A stretch of DNA of 64,000 nucleotides, taken from positions 247,607-311,606 of the forward strand of contig BCKQ01000007.1 of the NCBI GenBank assembly GCA_001600695.1, given 5' to 3'. The notes under the pieces are model-generated. The model ran no database searches. It was not told the DNA's origin and saw nothing but the letters and a program-made list of their open reading frames with translations. The stretch's first letter is position 1; each line of letters begins with the position of its first letter. This stretch comes from Ascoidea asiatica (taxonomy: Eukaryota; Ascomycota; Saccharomycetes; Ascoideales; Ascoideaceae). The position numbers were made by a program, and so were the translations under genes. Positions 1 to 8,311 of the stretch are shown here, one piece after another.

Positions 1-3
1 AAA

Positions 4-1503
4 ATGAGTAATAGAGCTATAATATCACAGCTAACAAATAATAGATCTTCAATTCATTCATCAAAATCCTCAAATAATAATAATAATTCAAATTCAATTG
101 TTGGTTTACATTATAAAATTGGTAAAAAAATTGGTGAAGGTTCATTTGGAGTAATATTTGAAGGTGTAAATGTTATAAATAATTCTCCAGTTGCAATTAA
201 ATTTGAACCAAGAAAAACTGAAGCTCCTCAATTAAGAGATGAATATAAAACTTATAAATATCTTTCAAATTTAAAAGGTATTCCAAAATCTTATTATTTT
301 GGTCAAGAAGGTTTACATAATATTTTAGTTATTGATCTTTTAGGTCCTTCTTTAGAAGATTTATTTGATTGGTGTGGTAGAAGATTTTCTGTTAAAACAA
401 CTGTACAAATTGCAATTCAAATGTTAAATTTAATTGAAACTTTACATAAAAGAGATTTAATTTATAGAGATATTAAACCTGATAATTTTTTAATTGGTAG
501 AAAAAATTCTGTTGATGAAAATGAAATACATTTAATTGATTTTGGTATGGCAAAATTATATAGAGATCAAAGAACTAAACAACATATTCCATATAGAGAA
601 AAAAAATCTTTAAGTGGTACTGCAAGATATATGTCAATAAATACTCATCTTGGTAGAGAACAATCAAGAAGAGATGATTTAGAATCTTTAGGTCATGTAT
701 TTTTTTATTTCTTAAGAGGTCAATTACCTTGGCAAGGTTTAAAAGCTGCTTCAAATAAATTAAAATATGAAAAAATTGGTGAAAAAAAAAGATCATCACC
801 AGTTTTAGAATTATGTGCAGGTTTTCCAAGACAATTTGCTCAATATTTAGAATTAGTTAGATCTTTACCATTTGATGCAGATCCAGATTATAATCATTAT
901 AGAAAATTATTTTTATCTGTTTTAGATGATATAGGTGAAAAACCAGATGGACAATATGATTGGATGAAATTAAATAATGGTAAAGGATGGGATTTTCAAG
1001 TTAATAAAAAACCAAATTTACATGGTTATGGACATCCAACACCACCTGCAGAAAGAAATAATAATGGAATTCATAATAGACATAGTCAAAGAAAACAAGC
1101 TTTGGCAAATATTCCTGCTCAATTACAATCTTCAAATCAAATTCATAATTCAAGTTCAAATATTAAAAATAATAATATAATGTCAAATAATTTAAATCAA
1201 AAACAATTACCACCACAACCACAATCTTCTCCTCAAGCTTTACGTAATTCCAGATCAAATATTCAACCAAATTCTCAAAATAATCTTAATTATATTCAAA
1301 ATTTTAATGGTAATTTATCAAATGCTAATAAAAATCAATCAAATATTTCAAATAATCAAAATGGTAGTGGTAATATTACTAAAACCAATTCAAAAGAATT
1401 AAATGCTGCAAAAATTAGAGCTAATCAAAGTAATAAAATTAATCAAAATGATGATGTTAATTCAAATCAAGGTAAAAAAAAAAGATTTTTATGTTGTTTT
1501 TAA
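4..1503 (+). CDS. YCK2: Casein kinase I, YCK1/YCK2 type
   Basis: This is a plasma-membrane casein kinase I of 499 residues. The kinase domain spans about residues 37-320. It has the glycine loop GEGSFG (44-49), the ATP lysine K66 in VAIKFE, the catalytic loop YRDIKPDN (Asp156), DFG at 179-181 and the CK1 signature GTARYMSINTHLG from about 206. A Gln/Asn-rich tail of about 170 residues follows and ends KKKRFLCCF. A C-terminal cysteine pair is the known palmitoylation site of Yck1/Yck2; here a Phe follows the pair, which is unusual. In known yeasts this kinase acts in nutrient signalling, endocytosis and morphogenesis. The ATG lies only 3 bases from the window edge, so the promoter and any upstream start cannot be seen. 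YCK2 rather than HRR25 is chosen because of the Cys-Cys tail; YCK1 cannot be told from YCK2. Confidence 0.92.
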   Translation: MSNRAIISQLTNNRSSIHSSKSSNNNNNSNSIVGLHYKIGKKIGEGSFGVIFEGVNVINNSPVAIKFEPRKTEAPQLRDEYKTYKYLSNLKGIPKSYYFGQEGLHNILVIDLLGPSLEDLFDWCGRRFSVKTTVQIAIQMLNLIETLHKRDLIYRDIKPDNFLIGRKNSVDENEIHLIDFGMAKLYRDQRTKQHIPYREKKSLSGTARYMSINTHLGREQSRRDDLESLGHVFFYFLRGQLPWQGLKAASNKLKYEKIGEKKRSSPVLELCAGFPRQFAQYLELVRSLPFDADPDYNHYRKLFLSVLDDIGEKPDGQYDWMKLNNGKGWDFQVNKKPNLHGYGHPTPPAERNNNGIHNRHSQRKQALANIPAQLQSSNQIHNSSSNIKNNNIMSNNLNQKQLPPQPQSSPQALRNSRSNIQPNSQNNLNYIQNFNGNLSNANKNQSNISNNQNGSGNITKTNSKELNAAKIRANQSNKINQNDDVNSNQGKKKRFLCCF

Positions 1504-2260
1504 GAATAAATTTTTTTTTCTTAAAATTAATTTTGAACATTATTAATAATCTTTTCTTTTCTCTCTTTTTTTTCTATTTTACATTTGGTTTTTAATTCAT
1601 TGGTTCTTTTTACCTTATTTATTTATTTATTTTTACTTAAATTTATTTAAATTATATTTTATTAAATAATTATTTCAATTTTGATTCTTCTTTTGTGTTT
1701 CTTTCCAGAAAGAATTCAATTACATTTCATTGCTTTTAATTACTTATCAAATTCAACTTAACAATCAATGATGAAATATAATTTTTGAATTTGAATAATG
1801 ATTCAGTTTTAATTTTATCAAAAAAAAAAAAAAATAATCATCTCATAAACTTATTATAAACTTATTCTAATTTAATAAAAATTATTTGAATTTAACTTGG
1901 TTAATTAAATTTATAAAAATTTGACATTATTTCAAACAATAGTTTTTAATCATATCTATTAATATAACATTCCTTTTTATTTTTATATAAACCTCATTTT
2001 TTTATAATTTTTTTTTTAATTTTTTTTTATCACAAACTTTTTTTATTATAATATTTTGTTAATAGTTTTATTTTTTATTTTTTATTTTCTATTTTTTATT
2101 TTTTATTTTTATATTACTTAGTTATTATAATTTTTTATTATATTTTAAAACTAAAAAATTTGTTTAATGCATTTAATTTATCTATATAATTTATCTATAT
2201 AATTTTATTATAATTATTAATATATTTTTATATTTGAAAACAAAGATTTATAAAAAAGAT
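1504..2260. other. Convergent A+T-rich spacer between YCK2 and CUZ1
   Basis: Both flanking genes end here, so this is 3' flanking DNA. It consists of T-rich tracts, short poly-A runs and TTTTTATTT-type reiterations near 2065-2110. I see no gene, RNA or clear regulatory site. Confidence 0.6.
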
Positions 2261-3268
2261 TTAAACATTTGCACCTCTGACAATATATAAAATATCAGCA
2301 TCTTGTAATTGATTTATAACTCTTGAATTTGGAGGAATATAAATTATTTCATCTTTTATAATTTTTTTATTATCATTAGTTAAATCATTTGATAATTCAG
2401 AATCTCTAATTTTTCTAAAAAGAGATAATCTTATAGATTTATCTAATTTTAAATTATTTTGATTTTTTAAATTTAAATTTATTGCAATTGTATCTAAAAC
2501 TCTACCAACAGGCCAAGTTTTATTAAAAAACATTGGATTTATAAGTTCATTAGTATTATTCTTATTCTTATTATTATTATTATTATTATTATTAAAGAAA
2601 TTACTTAAAATTTGATCTTGTTTTTTTAAATCATTTGGTAAATCAGGAATTTTTATAACATAAGTATAAATTCTTGAATTTAATGGAATTTTAGAATTAC
2701 CAATTGAATTTAATTTTAATTTTTGTAATTGAATTAATTTTTGTGTTGAATTTAATTTTTTTTTATTTGAGAATAAATTTAAAGAATTTTTAAAATTTAA
2801 ATTTAAATTTAAAGTTGTAGAAGATTTTGATTTATTTGTTTTTTTAGATTTTTTTTGAAATTGTAAGAATTTCTTTATTGCATTTAAAGCAAATAAAGAT
2901 TGATTATTTTCATTATCTTTATCATTATTATTAGATTTATTTGAATTTAAATTATTGGGGCTAAAAGATTCATTAAATTTCTTTCTATCGGGAAATAAAG
3001 AAGAAGAAGAAGAAGAAGAAGGAGATTGAAAAGGAATATTCGATATATTATTATTATTATTATTAGTCTTTGTGATATTGTTTGTATTTGAGATTAAATT
3101 ATTTTTACATAAATGATTATTAAAACTTGAATGATTTTTACATAATATTAAATTACATTTTGAACAAGTTAATGGTAAAAAATCAATTTGACCACAAAAT
3201 TCACAATGTTTACCAATTTCCATTAAACCTTGATCAGTCAGAGGTTGAGAATTTGAAGAAGATGACAT
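2261..3268 (-). CDS. CUZ1: AN1 zinc-finger / ubiquitin-like protein, Cuz1 (ZFAND1) family
   Basis: This 335-residue protein starts with an AN1 zinc finger at about residues 14-54. Cysteines at 22, 25, 35, 38, 43 and 54 and the block CEFCGQIDFLPLTC match the Cuz1/ZFAND1 family. A poorly conserved Ser/Asn/Lys-rich linker follows. The C-terminal about 130 residues (KTWPVGRVLDTIAINLNL to the end DILYIVRGANV) match the ubiquitin-like domain of Cuz1. In S. cerevisiae Cuz1 links Cdc48 and the proteasome and protects cells from arsenite. The gene is divergent from RPP1. The shared spacer has an AGTGGCAAA sequence resembling an Rpn4/PACE proteasome element, which would suit this role. The linker makes the protein longer than the 274-residue S. 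cerevisiae protein. Confidence 0.85.
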   Translation of the reverse strand: MSSSSNSQPLTDQGLMEIGKHCEFCGQIDFLPLTCSKCNLILCKNHSSFNNHLCKNNLISNTNNITKTNNNNNNISNIPFQSPSSSSSSSLFPDRKKFNESFSPNNLNSNKSNNNDKDNENNQSLFALNAIKKFLQFQKKSKKTNKSKSSTTLNLNLNFKNSLNLFSNKKKLNSTQKLIQLQKLKLNSIGNSKIPLNSRIYTYVIKIPDLPNDLKKQDQILSNFFNNNNNNNNKNKNNTNELINPMFFNKTWPVGRVLDTIAINLNLKNQNNLKLDKSIRLSLFRKIRDSELSNDLTNDNKKIIKDEIIYIPPNSRVINQLQDADILYIVRGANV

Positions 3269-4011
3269 TTTTAGATATTATTTGATTTTATAAGTTTGTA
3301 AAATAGTTTAGAATATTGTATTCTTTATATAAGAGAATTTAAATGGATTATTTAATTTGTAATTTGTGATTTGTGATTAGTGATTAGTAATGAATGAAAA
3401 GAAGTATAATTGATAAATTAAGTTATTCGAGATGATTCTTTAAGTGAAATTGAAATTGAAGTTGAAATTAATGATTAAAAATTGAAATAATTCATGATCT
3501 TTTATATTTATATTCATATTTATTTATATTTCATATATTCAATGATTAAATGATTAATAATTCTGGGAGTGTTTACAAATGGATTAAATCTCTCGCCAGA
3601 AAAAAGGGTCCTTTCACTCAGTAATAAAAAGCAGTGAAAGTGGCAAATGAATAAAAGAAGAAGAAAGACAAGAGGGATTATGTAATGTCACATGTGCTTA
3701 TGTAATGATCATATTACGTAGATTGAGGTATTTGAATGTGGAATGATACATTACCAAACATTCTTTTGCATATTCAAATTCGAGGGTATCCGACCATGGC
3801 ATGTGATAGAATTACCTTATTTGGACCCGATACGGTTCTTTGAAATATTTTAAAGATTTATTGAATTTGAAGTAATCTAAATACAATAAATACAATACAA
3901 TACAATAAATAAACATTGATTGAGTTAATGATTGAGTTAATGATTGAGTTAATGATTGAGTGAATGATTTGAAGAAATATAAATATTAGAGAGATAAATA
4001 GACTTGATAGA
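3269..4011. promoter_or_regulatory. Divergent CUZ1/RPP1 promoter region
   Basis: This shared upstream region has a G+C-richer islet at about 3565-3850. The islet includes AGTGGCAAA at 3639-3647 (one base from the PACE core GGTGGCAAA), a TTTCACT/AGTGAAA inverted pair (3612-3618 and 3633-3639) and a CACATGTG box near 3690. A 12-bp tandem repeat follows at 3917-3964. Functions are inferred from motif resemblance only. Confidence 0.45.
3917..3964. repeat. 12-bp tandem repeat (TGATTGAGTTAA), 4 copies
   Basis: Three exact copies and one variant (TGATTGAGTGAA) sit directly upstream of RPP1. Confidence 0.85.
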
Positions 4012-5055
4012 ATGTTGGCAGATTTGAATATACCATGGCCAGTGAATGATTATTGTTCAAAACCAAGTGAAGAAGAAATAAATAATTTAAAAGAAATATT
4101 ATTAGTTTTAGAAGAATTAAATTATACACATATTGCATTTAATTTTATTGTTAATTCAAATATAAAATTTCCTAAAGAAAAAAATTTAATAAATCCAATA
4201 AATTTAAAATTATTTAAAGAATTTAATAATAGAATTAATTTATATACAAGAATTACATTAATTATTGATGATATTTCAAATTGTCAAAATTTTAAAAATT
4301 TAATTTTTAATAATTTTGATATTTTTTCAATTCAACCTTTAAATGAAAAAAGTTTATTAAATTCAATTTTAAATTTTGATATTGATATAATTTCAATAAA
4401 TTTTAGTGAAAATTTAAAATTTTTTTTAAAATTTAAAACTTTAAATAATTCTTTTCAAAAAGGTATAAAATTTGAAATTAATTATTCAACTATAATCTCT
4501 GGTCCCAAAGGGTTTATATCAACAAGTTCTAATAATAATAGTAATACATTAATTCATTCAAGAAAAATTTTTTTTAATAATGTTAAATCTTTAATTAGAG
4601 TATCTAGATCAAGAGGATTATTAATTTCAAGTGGAGCTTTAAATCCATTACAAATTAGATCAAATTTTGATATAATAAATTTATTAAATTTATTAGGTTT
4701 AAAAACTTCAATTGGTAAAAAAAGTCAAGAATATTTACCATTAAATATTTTATTAAATGGTAGATTAAGAGTTAAAAGTTTTAAACAAGTTATTTATATT
4801 AATAATAATAATAATGAAAATAATGAAAATAATGAAAATGATATTTTAGATAAAAATTTTATAAAAAGTTATAATTTTACAGATGAATTATTAATAAATA
4901 ATCATAAAAGGAAATTAAAAGATATAGATAATTCAAATTTAATTAATGAAATTCAATCAAATATTAAAAAACATAAACTTGAAATTGATAAGTCTAATAC
5001 AAGTGATTCAGGTGATGCAACTGACACTTTAGAAAAGAAGATATCTGAAATATGA
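4012..5055 (+). CDS. RPP1: RNase P/MRP protein subunit Rpp1 (Rpp30)
   Basis: This is a subunit of nuclear RNase P (tRNA 5' maturation) and RNase MRP (rRNA processing). The 347-residue product opens MLADLNIPWP, the typical Rpp1/Rpp30 start, and keeps the first strand LNYTHIAFNF. The second half of the family's TIM-barrel fold is recognisable from FEINYSTIISGPKG through SLIRVSRSRGLLISSGA to LNPLQIRSNFDIINLL (about residues 155-225). The C-terminal about 90 residues are charged, Asn-rich and not conserved. An Asn/Glu trinucleotide expansion lies at about 4800-4840. S. cerevisiae Rpp1 has 293 residues; the excess is mostly this tail. The gene is divergent from CUZ1. Confidence 0.9.
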   Translation: MLADLNIPWPVNDYCSKPSEEEINNLKEILLVLEELNYTHIAFNFIVNSNIKFPKEKNLINPINLKLFKEFNNRINLYTRITLIIDDISNCQNFKNLIFNNFDIFSIQPLNEKSLLNSILNFDIDIISINFSENLKFFLKFKTLNNSFQKGIKFEINYSTIISGPKGFISTSSNNNSNTLIHSRKIFFNNVKSLIRVSRSRGLLISSGALNPLQIRSNFDIINLLNLLGLKTSIGKKSQEYLPLNILLNGRLRVKSFKQVIYINNNNNENNENNENDILDKNFIKSYNFTDELLINNHKRKLKDIDNSNLINEIQSNIKKHKLEIDKSNTSDSGDATDTLEKKISEI

Positions 5056-5595
5056 ACTCACTTCTGATTCTTTCTTCTTTCTTCTTTCTTCATTCATTAT
5101 ATTCTATTTTGTATTAAATAAACATTTTGTATATCTGTTACGAGTTAATTTAATCGTAGTCAAAATTCTCAAATTTGTGTGTAGATTAGAAAACAGTAAA
5201 AAAACACAATATTATAATTATTGCATGATAAATAATAGTCGTTTTGTCTTTCATAAGTTTGTGGCATTGTGGCCGAGTGGTTAAGGCGAAAGACTTGAAC
5301 ACAGCCACGTTTGTGGCTCAGGGCATCTTTTGGGATTTCCCGCGCAGGTTCGAGTCCTGCCAATGTCGAATTTTAATTCTTTTTTTATTCTTTTTATTCT
5401 TTTTATTCTTTTTTCTTTCTTGTAACACAAAAAGAAGCTGTTTTTGAAGTGTTTATTTTTTGGTAGAAAGATTTAAGAAGAAGAAGAAGAAGAAGAGAAG
5501 AAGAAAGTGATTGATATTTAAAGAGAGATTTAGAAATAGGAATAGGAATAGAAATAGAAATAGAAATAGGGTGATAACCAAAGAGATAAAGTGTA
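5056..5595. other. Spacer carrying a tRNA-Ser gene
   Basis: Apart from the tRNA at 5263-5368 this spacer holds T-rich sequence just after the tRNA (5370-5420; the runs of T would suit Pol III termination) and a purine-rich leader with GAA and AATAGG reiterations (5475-5570) before the next gene. Confidence 0.6.
5263..5368 (+). tRNA. tRNA-Ser (anticodon UGA) with a 25-base intron
   Basis: Acceptor arms GGCATTG (5263-5269) and CAATGTC (5361-5367) pair with one G-U, and the discriminator is G. The D arm is GCC...GGC. The anticodon stem is AAAGA (5289-5293) with TCTTT (5326-5330), and the anticodon TGA lies at 5296-5298. A long variable arm (GGG/CCC) and a standard T arm GCAGG-TTCGAGT-CCTGC follow; the long variable arm is diagnostic of tRNA-Ser or tRNA-Leu and the overall sequence is Ser-like. 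An intron of about 25 bases (5300-5324) is needed to close the anticodon stem, in the canonical place one base after the anticodon. The A box (GGCCGAGTGG) and B box (GGTTCGAGTCC) are intact. Open reading frames across this locus are spurious. Confidence 0.93.
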
Positions 5596-6549
5596 ATGGA
5601 TAGATTAAATGGATTAAGAATTCCAGGAAAATATGAAAAAAAATCAGAGAATGAAATAAAATATTCAAAAATTATAAGACAACAATTATTAATTTTATTT
5701 GATACATTTATAGAAGAAATTAAAAGAAAATATCATTTTGATGAATTTATTAAATTAAATAATTTCACTATTAAATATTATAATAATTTCTTAGAAACTT
5801 ATGAAACAATATTAATTGATATTGGTTTATATTATTTAAATTTTGCAAAAGTTTTAATTCCAATAATTATTATTAAAATTCCAATTGGTTTTGATGAATT
5901 TGATGTATTTCCAATAAATAATATAAAAAATTTTAATTTTACAAATTTTACAAAAATTAATGAAACTTTTAAAATGTATGATAAAAGTGATGAATTAACA
6001 AGATTTAAAAGAAATTTAGAAATTAATAAATTAAATAATTGTTTAAATTTTTTTAATCAATGTTCTTTAGTTATTTTTATTTTAAAATCAGATATAAAAA
6101 ATTATATTAATTCAATTAAATTTACAAAATTTAATAATAAAAATAATGAAATTTTATTTAATTCAATTGGATTTTTAACTTTAACATTTATTACTAAATT
6201 TAAAAATTCAATTAATAATTTTTCAAATGTTAAATATTCAATTTCAAATTTAAATTATTTAACAGATATTAAAATTCCATTACCAAAATTAAAACCAAAT
6301 ACAAGAATTGATTCATTTTCAAAATTTCCAATAGAAATTTCTTTTGAAACTTTTAAAAATTTATTTGTTTTTATAAATTTATTAATTTTAAATTTTCCAA
6401 ATTATTTTGATAATAATGGTAATTTAAAAAAAAATGGAATATTAATTCAAAATTTAAAAATGGAATTAGATCTTGGTCCAATTCCAATTAATTTAGTCTT
6501 TGAAACTTTTCTCACTGACAAAGTCTTATTTCAAAAAATCAACAACTAA
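5596..6549 (+). CDS. Uncharacterised protein, 317 residues
   Basis: I do not recognise this protein. It has a basic start (MDRLNGLRIPGKY), a likely helical segment KIIRQQLLILFDTFIEEIKRKY, two hydrophobic stretches (about residues 82-95 and 150-160), and a C-terminal half with IKIPLPKLKP and FPIEISFETFKNLFVFINLLILNF. It has none of the low-complexity Asn runs common elsewhere in the window, so it is probably a folded, conserved protein rather than a chance frame. Base and codon use match its neighbours. The small size and diverged sequence would fit a subunit of a yeast complex, but I cannot assign one. It lies between tRNA-Ser and the GlcNAc cluster, on the same strand. Confidence 0.6.
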   Translation: MDRLNGLRIPGKYEKKSENEIKYSKIIRQQLLILFDTFIEEIKRKYHFDEFIKLNNFTIKYYNNFLETYETILIDIGLYYLNFAKVLIPIIIIKIPIGFDEFDVFPINNIKNFNFTNFTKINETFKMYDKSDELTRFKRNLEINKLNNCLNFFNQCSLVIFILKSDIKNYINSIKFTKFNNKNNEILFNSIGFLTLTFITKFKNSINNFSNVKYSISNLNYLTDIKIPLPKLKPNTRIDSFSKFPIEISFETFKNLFVFINLLILNFPNYFDNNGNLKKNGILIQNLKMELDLGPIPINLVFETFLTDKVLFQKINN

Positions 6550-6701
6550 TCAATAATAAAAATAACTATACAAACAACAAAGAATATAAATAAAGAATAT
6601 AAATAAAGAGTATAAATAAAGAGTATATACAAATGAGACAATAAATAAATAAATAAAAAGCACCGTAGCCAAGTTCTTGGATCTCCTTCCTAATTAGGCA
6701 T

Positions 6702-6720
6702 GAGACCAGTTCTGCGGTGC
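6702..6720 (+). promoter_or_regulatory. Bipartite motif GAGACCA-N5-GCGGTGC, upstream of deaminase gene
   Basis: It has the same two halves and spacing as the site at 10483-10501. It overlaps the right arm of the 6658-6722 inverted repeat. A protein-binding role is inferred from recurrence in upstream regions. Confidence 0.5.
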
Positions 6721-6823
6721 TTCTTTTCATCAAATTTTATTCTTTCCTTTTTCGGCCACTTTTCCCAGAATGTGACCATGTTGCATTTTTCATTGCCTTG
6801 GTCTAAATTTTATTCTTCTTTTA

Positions 6824-7200
6824 TCTTTTATCTTTTATCTTTTATCTTTTATCTTTTAGTTCTTCTTTTATTTTATCTTTTATCTTTTATCTTTTATCTT
6901 TTATCTTTTAGTTCTTCTTTTAGTTCTTCTTTTAGTTCTTCTTTTAGTTCTTCTTTTAGTTCTTCTTTTAGTTCTTCTTTTAGTTCTTCTTTTAGTTCTT
7001 CTTTTANNNNNNNNNNNNNNNNNNNNNNNNNNNNNNNNNNNNNNNNNNNNNNNNNNNNNNNNNNNNNNNNNNNNNNNNNNNNNNNNNNNNNNNNNNNNNN
7101 NNNNNNTTCTTCTTTTAGTTCTTCTTTTAGTTCTTCTTTTAGTTCTTCTTTTAGTTCTTCTTTTAGTTCTTCTTTTAGTTCTTCTTTTAGTTCTTCTTTT
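6824..7200. repeat. Tandem repeats (7-bp, then 12-bp unit TTCTTCTTTTAG) containing an assembly gap
   Basis: Copies of a 7-bp CTTTTAT unit (about 6824-6905) change to a 12-bp unit TTCTTCTTTTAG (about 6907-7200). The array is broken by exactly 100 N at 7007-7106, so the true copy number is unknown. A 12-bp unit keeps reading frame, which creates long artefactual frames on both strands. Confidence 0.95.
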
Positions 7201-7418
7201 ATTCAAGCAACCAGCAAAGCATTTGATTACTAGATTATTAGATTACGATAATAATAAACAATGGAATAATTAATGAATAAGAGAGCCATATAATAAGTAT
7301 TGACAATTAGATAATTAGATCTTTCTTATTTCTTATTTCTTATTTCTTATTTCTTATTTCTTATTTCTTCTTTCTTCAATTACATTCATTCAACCAATAC
7401 CCAATACTTTTCACCAAA

Positions 7419-8201
7419 ATGAAATTACAAGTTTATGAAAATAGTGATATTTCTTCAAAACAATTAGCTTTATATATTATTAAAAAAATTAATGATTATA
7501 ATCCAACTTTTTCTGATCCTTTTATTCTTGGTTTACCAACTGGTGATTCTCCATTAAATTTATATAAATATTTAATTTATTTTTATAATCAAAATTTAAT
7601 ATCTTTTAAAAATGTAATTACTTTTAATATGGATGAATATTATAAAATTTCTCCAAAAAATAAAAATTCATATAATTATTTCATGTTTAAAAATTTATTT
7701 AATTTTATTGATATTCCAAAAGAAAATATAAAAATTTTAAATGGTTTAAATAATAATTATAAATTAGAATGTTTAAATTATGAAAAAAAAATAAATGAAA
7801 TGATAAATTTACCAAATAGAAAATTAAAAAAAATTAATTTATTTCTTGGTGGTTTAGGTACAAATTCTCATTTAGCTTTTAATGAAATTGGTTCAAATTT
7901 AAATTCAAAAACAAGAAAAATTAAATTAAATAATTCAACAATTAATTCAAATTTAAAAAATTTTAATAATAATTTAAATCAATTTCCAAAATTTGCTTTA
8001 ACTGTTGGAATTTCAACAATTTTAAATAATTCTGATGAAATTATTTTATTAGTTTTTGGTAATAAAAAATATAATGCTTTAAAAAAAACTTTATTTAATC
8101 AAATTTCTTCAGATGTTCCAGCTTCATTTTTAAGAACTCATCATAATGTTACAATTTACACAGATTATGATGCAGTTTATAATTTAAAATCTAAGTTATA
8201 A
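7419..8201 (+). CDS. NAG1: Glucosamine-6-phosphate deaminase (Nag1)
   Basis: This enzyme of GlcNAc catabolism converts glucosamine-6-phosphate to fructose-6-phosphate and ammonia in the cytosol. The 260 residues match the NagB family: LGLPTGDSPLNLY (38-50), the active-site block FNMDEY with Asp72 (same number as E. coli NagB), FLGGLGTNSHLAFNE (142-156) and ALTVGIST. In E. coli the ring-opening triad is D141/H143/E148. Here His151 and Glu156 are kept, but the Asp position is Asn149 and the following Gly is Ser150, which is unusual for a catalytically key site. The gene is convergent with the deacetylase gene, 110 bp apart, and is the first gene of a four-gene GlcNAc cluster. Upstream DNA carries the bipartite motif and an Mcm1-like palindrome. 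Confidence 0.9.
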   Translation: MKLQVYENSDISSKQLALYIIKKINDYNPTFSDPFILGLPTGDSPLNLYKYLIYFYNQNLISFKNVITFNMDEYYKISPKNKNSYNYFMFKNLFNFIDIPKENIKILNGLNNNYKLECLNYEKKINEMINLPNRKLKKINLFLGGLGTNSHLAFNEIGSNLNSKTRKIKLNNSTINSNLKNFNNNLNQFPKFALTVGISTILNNSDEIILLVFGNKKYNALKKTLFNQISSDVPASFLRTHHNVTIYTDYDAVYNLKSKL

Positions 8202-8311
8202 GTCTATTTTACTTTATATATTTTATATAATTTATATCAGAATAGAAAAAGAAAAAGAAAATATTATATTATTAAAATGAATGAAAAAAAGTGATAAGAA
8301 GATTGATTACA

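Larger units (their letters stand above)
6550..7418. promoter_or_regulatory. Upstream region of the deaminase gene with motif cluster, repeats and assembly gap
   Basis: An islet at 6658-6722 has 11-bp inverted arms (6658-6668 with 6712-6722, one G-T pair). Between them lie the Mcm1-type palindrome CCTAATTAGG (6689-6698) and, overlapping the right arm, the bipartite motif GAGACCA-N5-GCGGTGC (6702-6720). Then come 7-bp (CTTTTAT) and 12-bp tandem repeats interrupted by 100 N, and a TTTCTTA repeat at 7320-7370. No gene is supported; the Ser/Phe-rich frame across the gap is repeat sequence. Confidence 0.6.

Noticed and set aside
5169-5447. Short frames on both strands over the tRNA-Ser
   Set aside because: They translate tRNA and flanking low-complexity DNA.
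6700-7233. Long Ser/Phe-rich frame and its Arg/Thr-rich antisense frame across the N gap
   Set aside because: They consist of a 12-bp tandem repeat and unknown bases; no composition or homology supports a protein.
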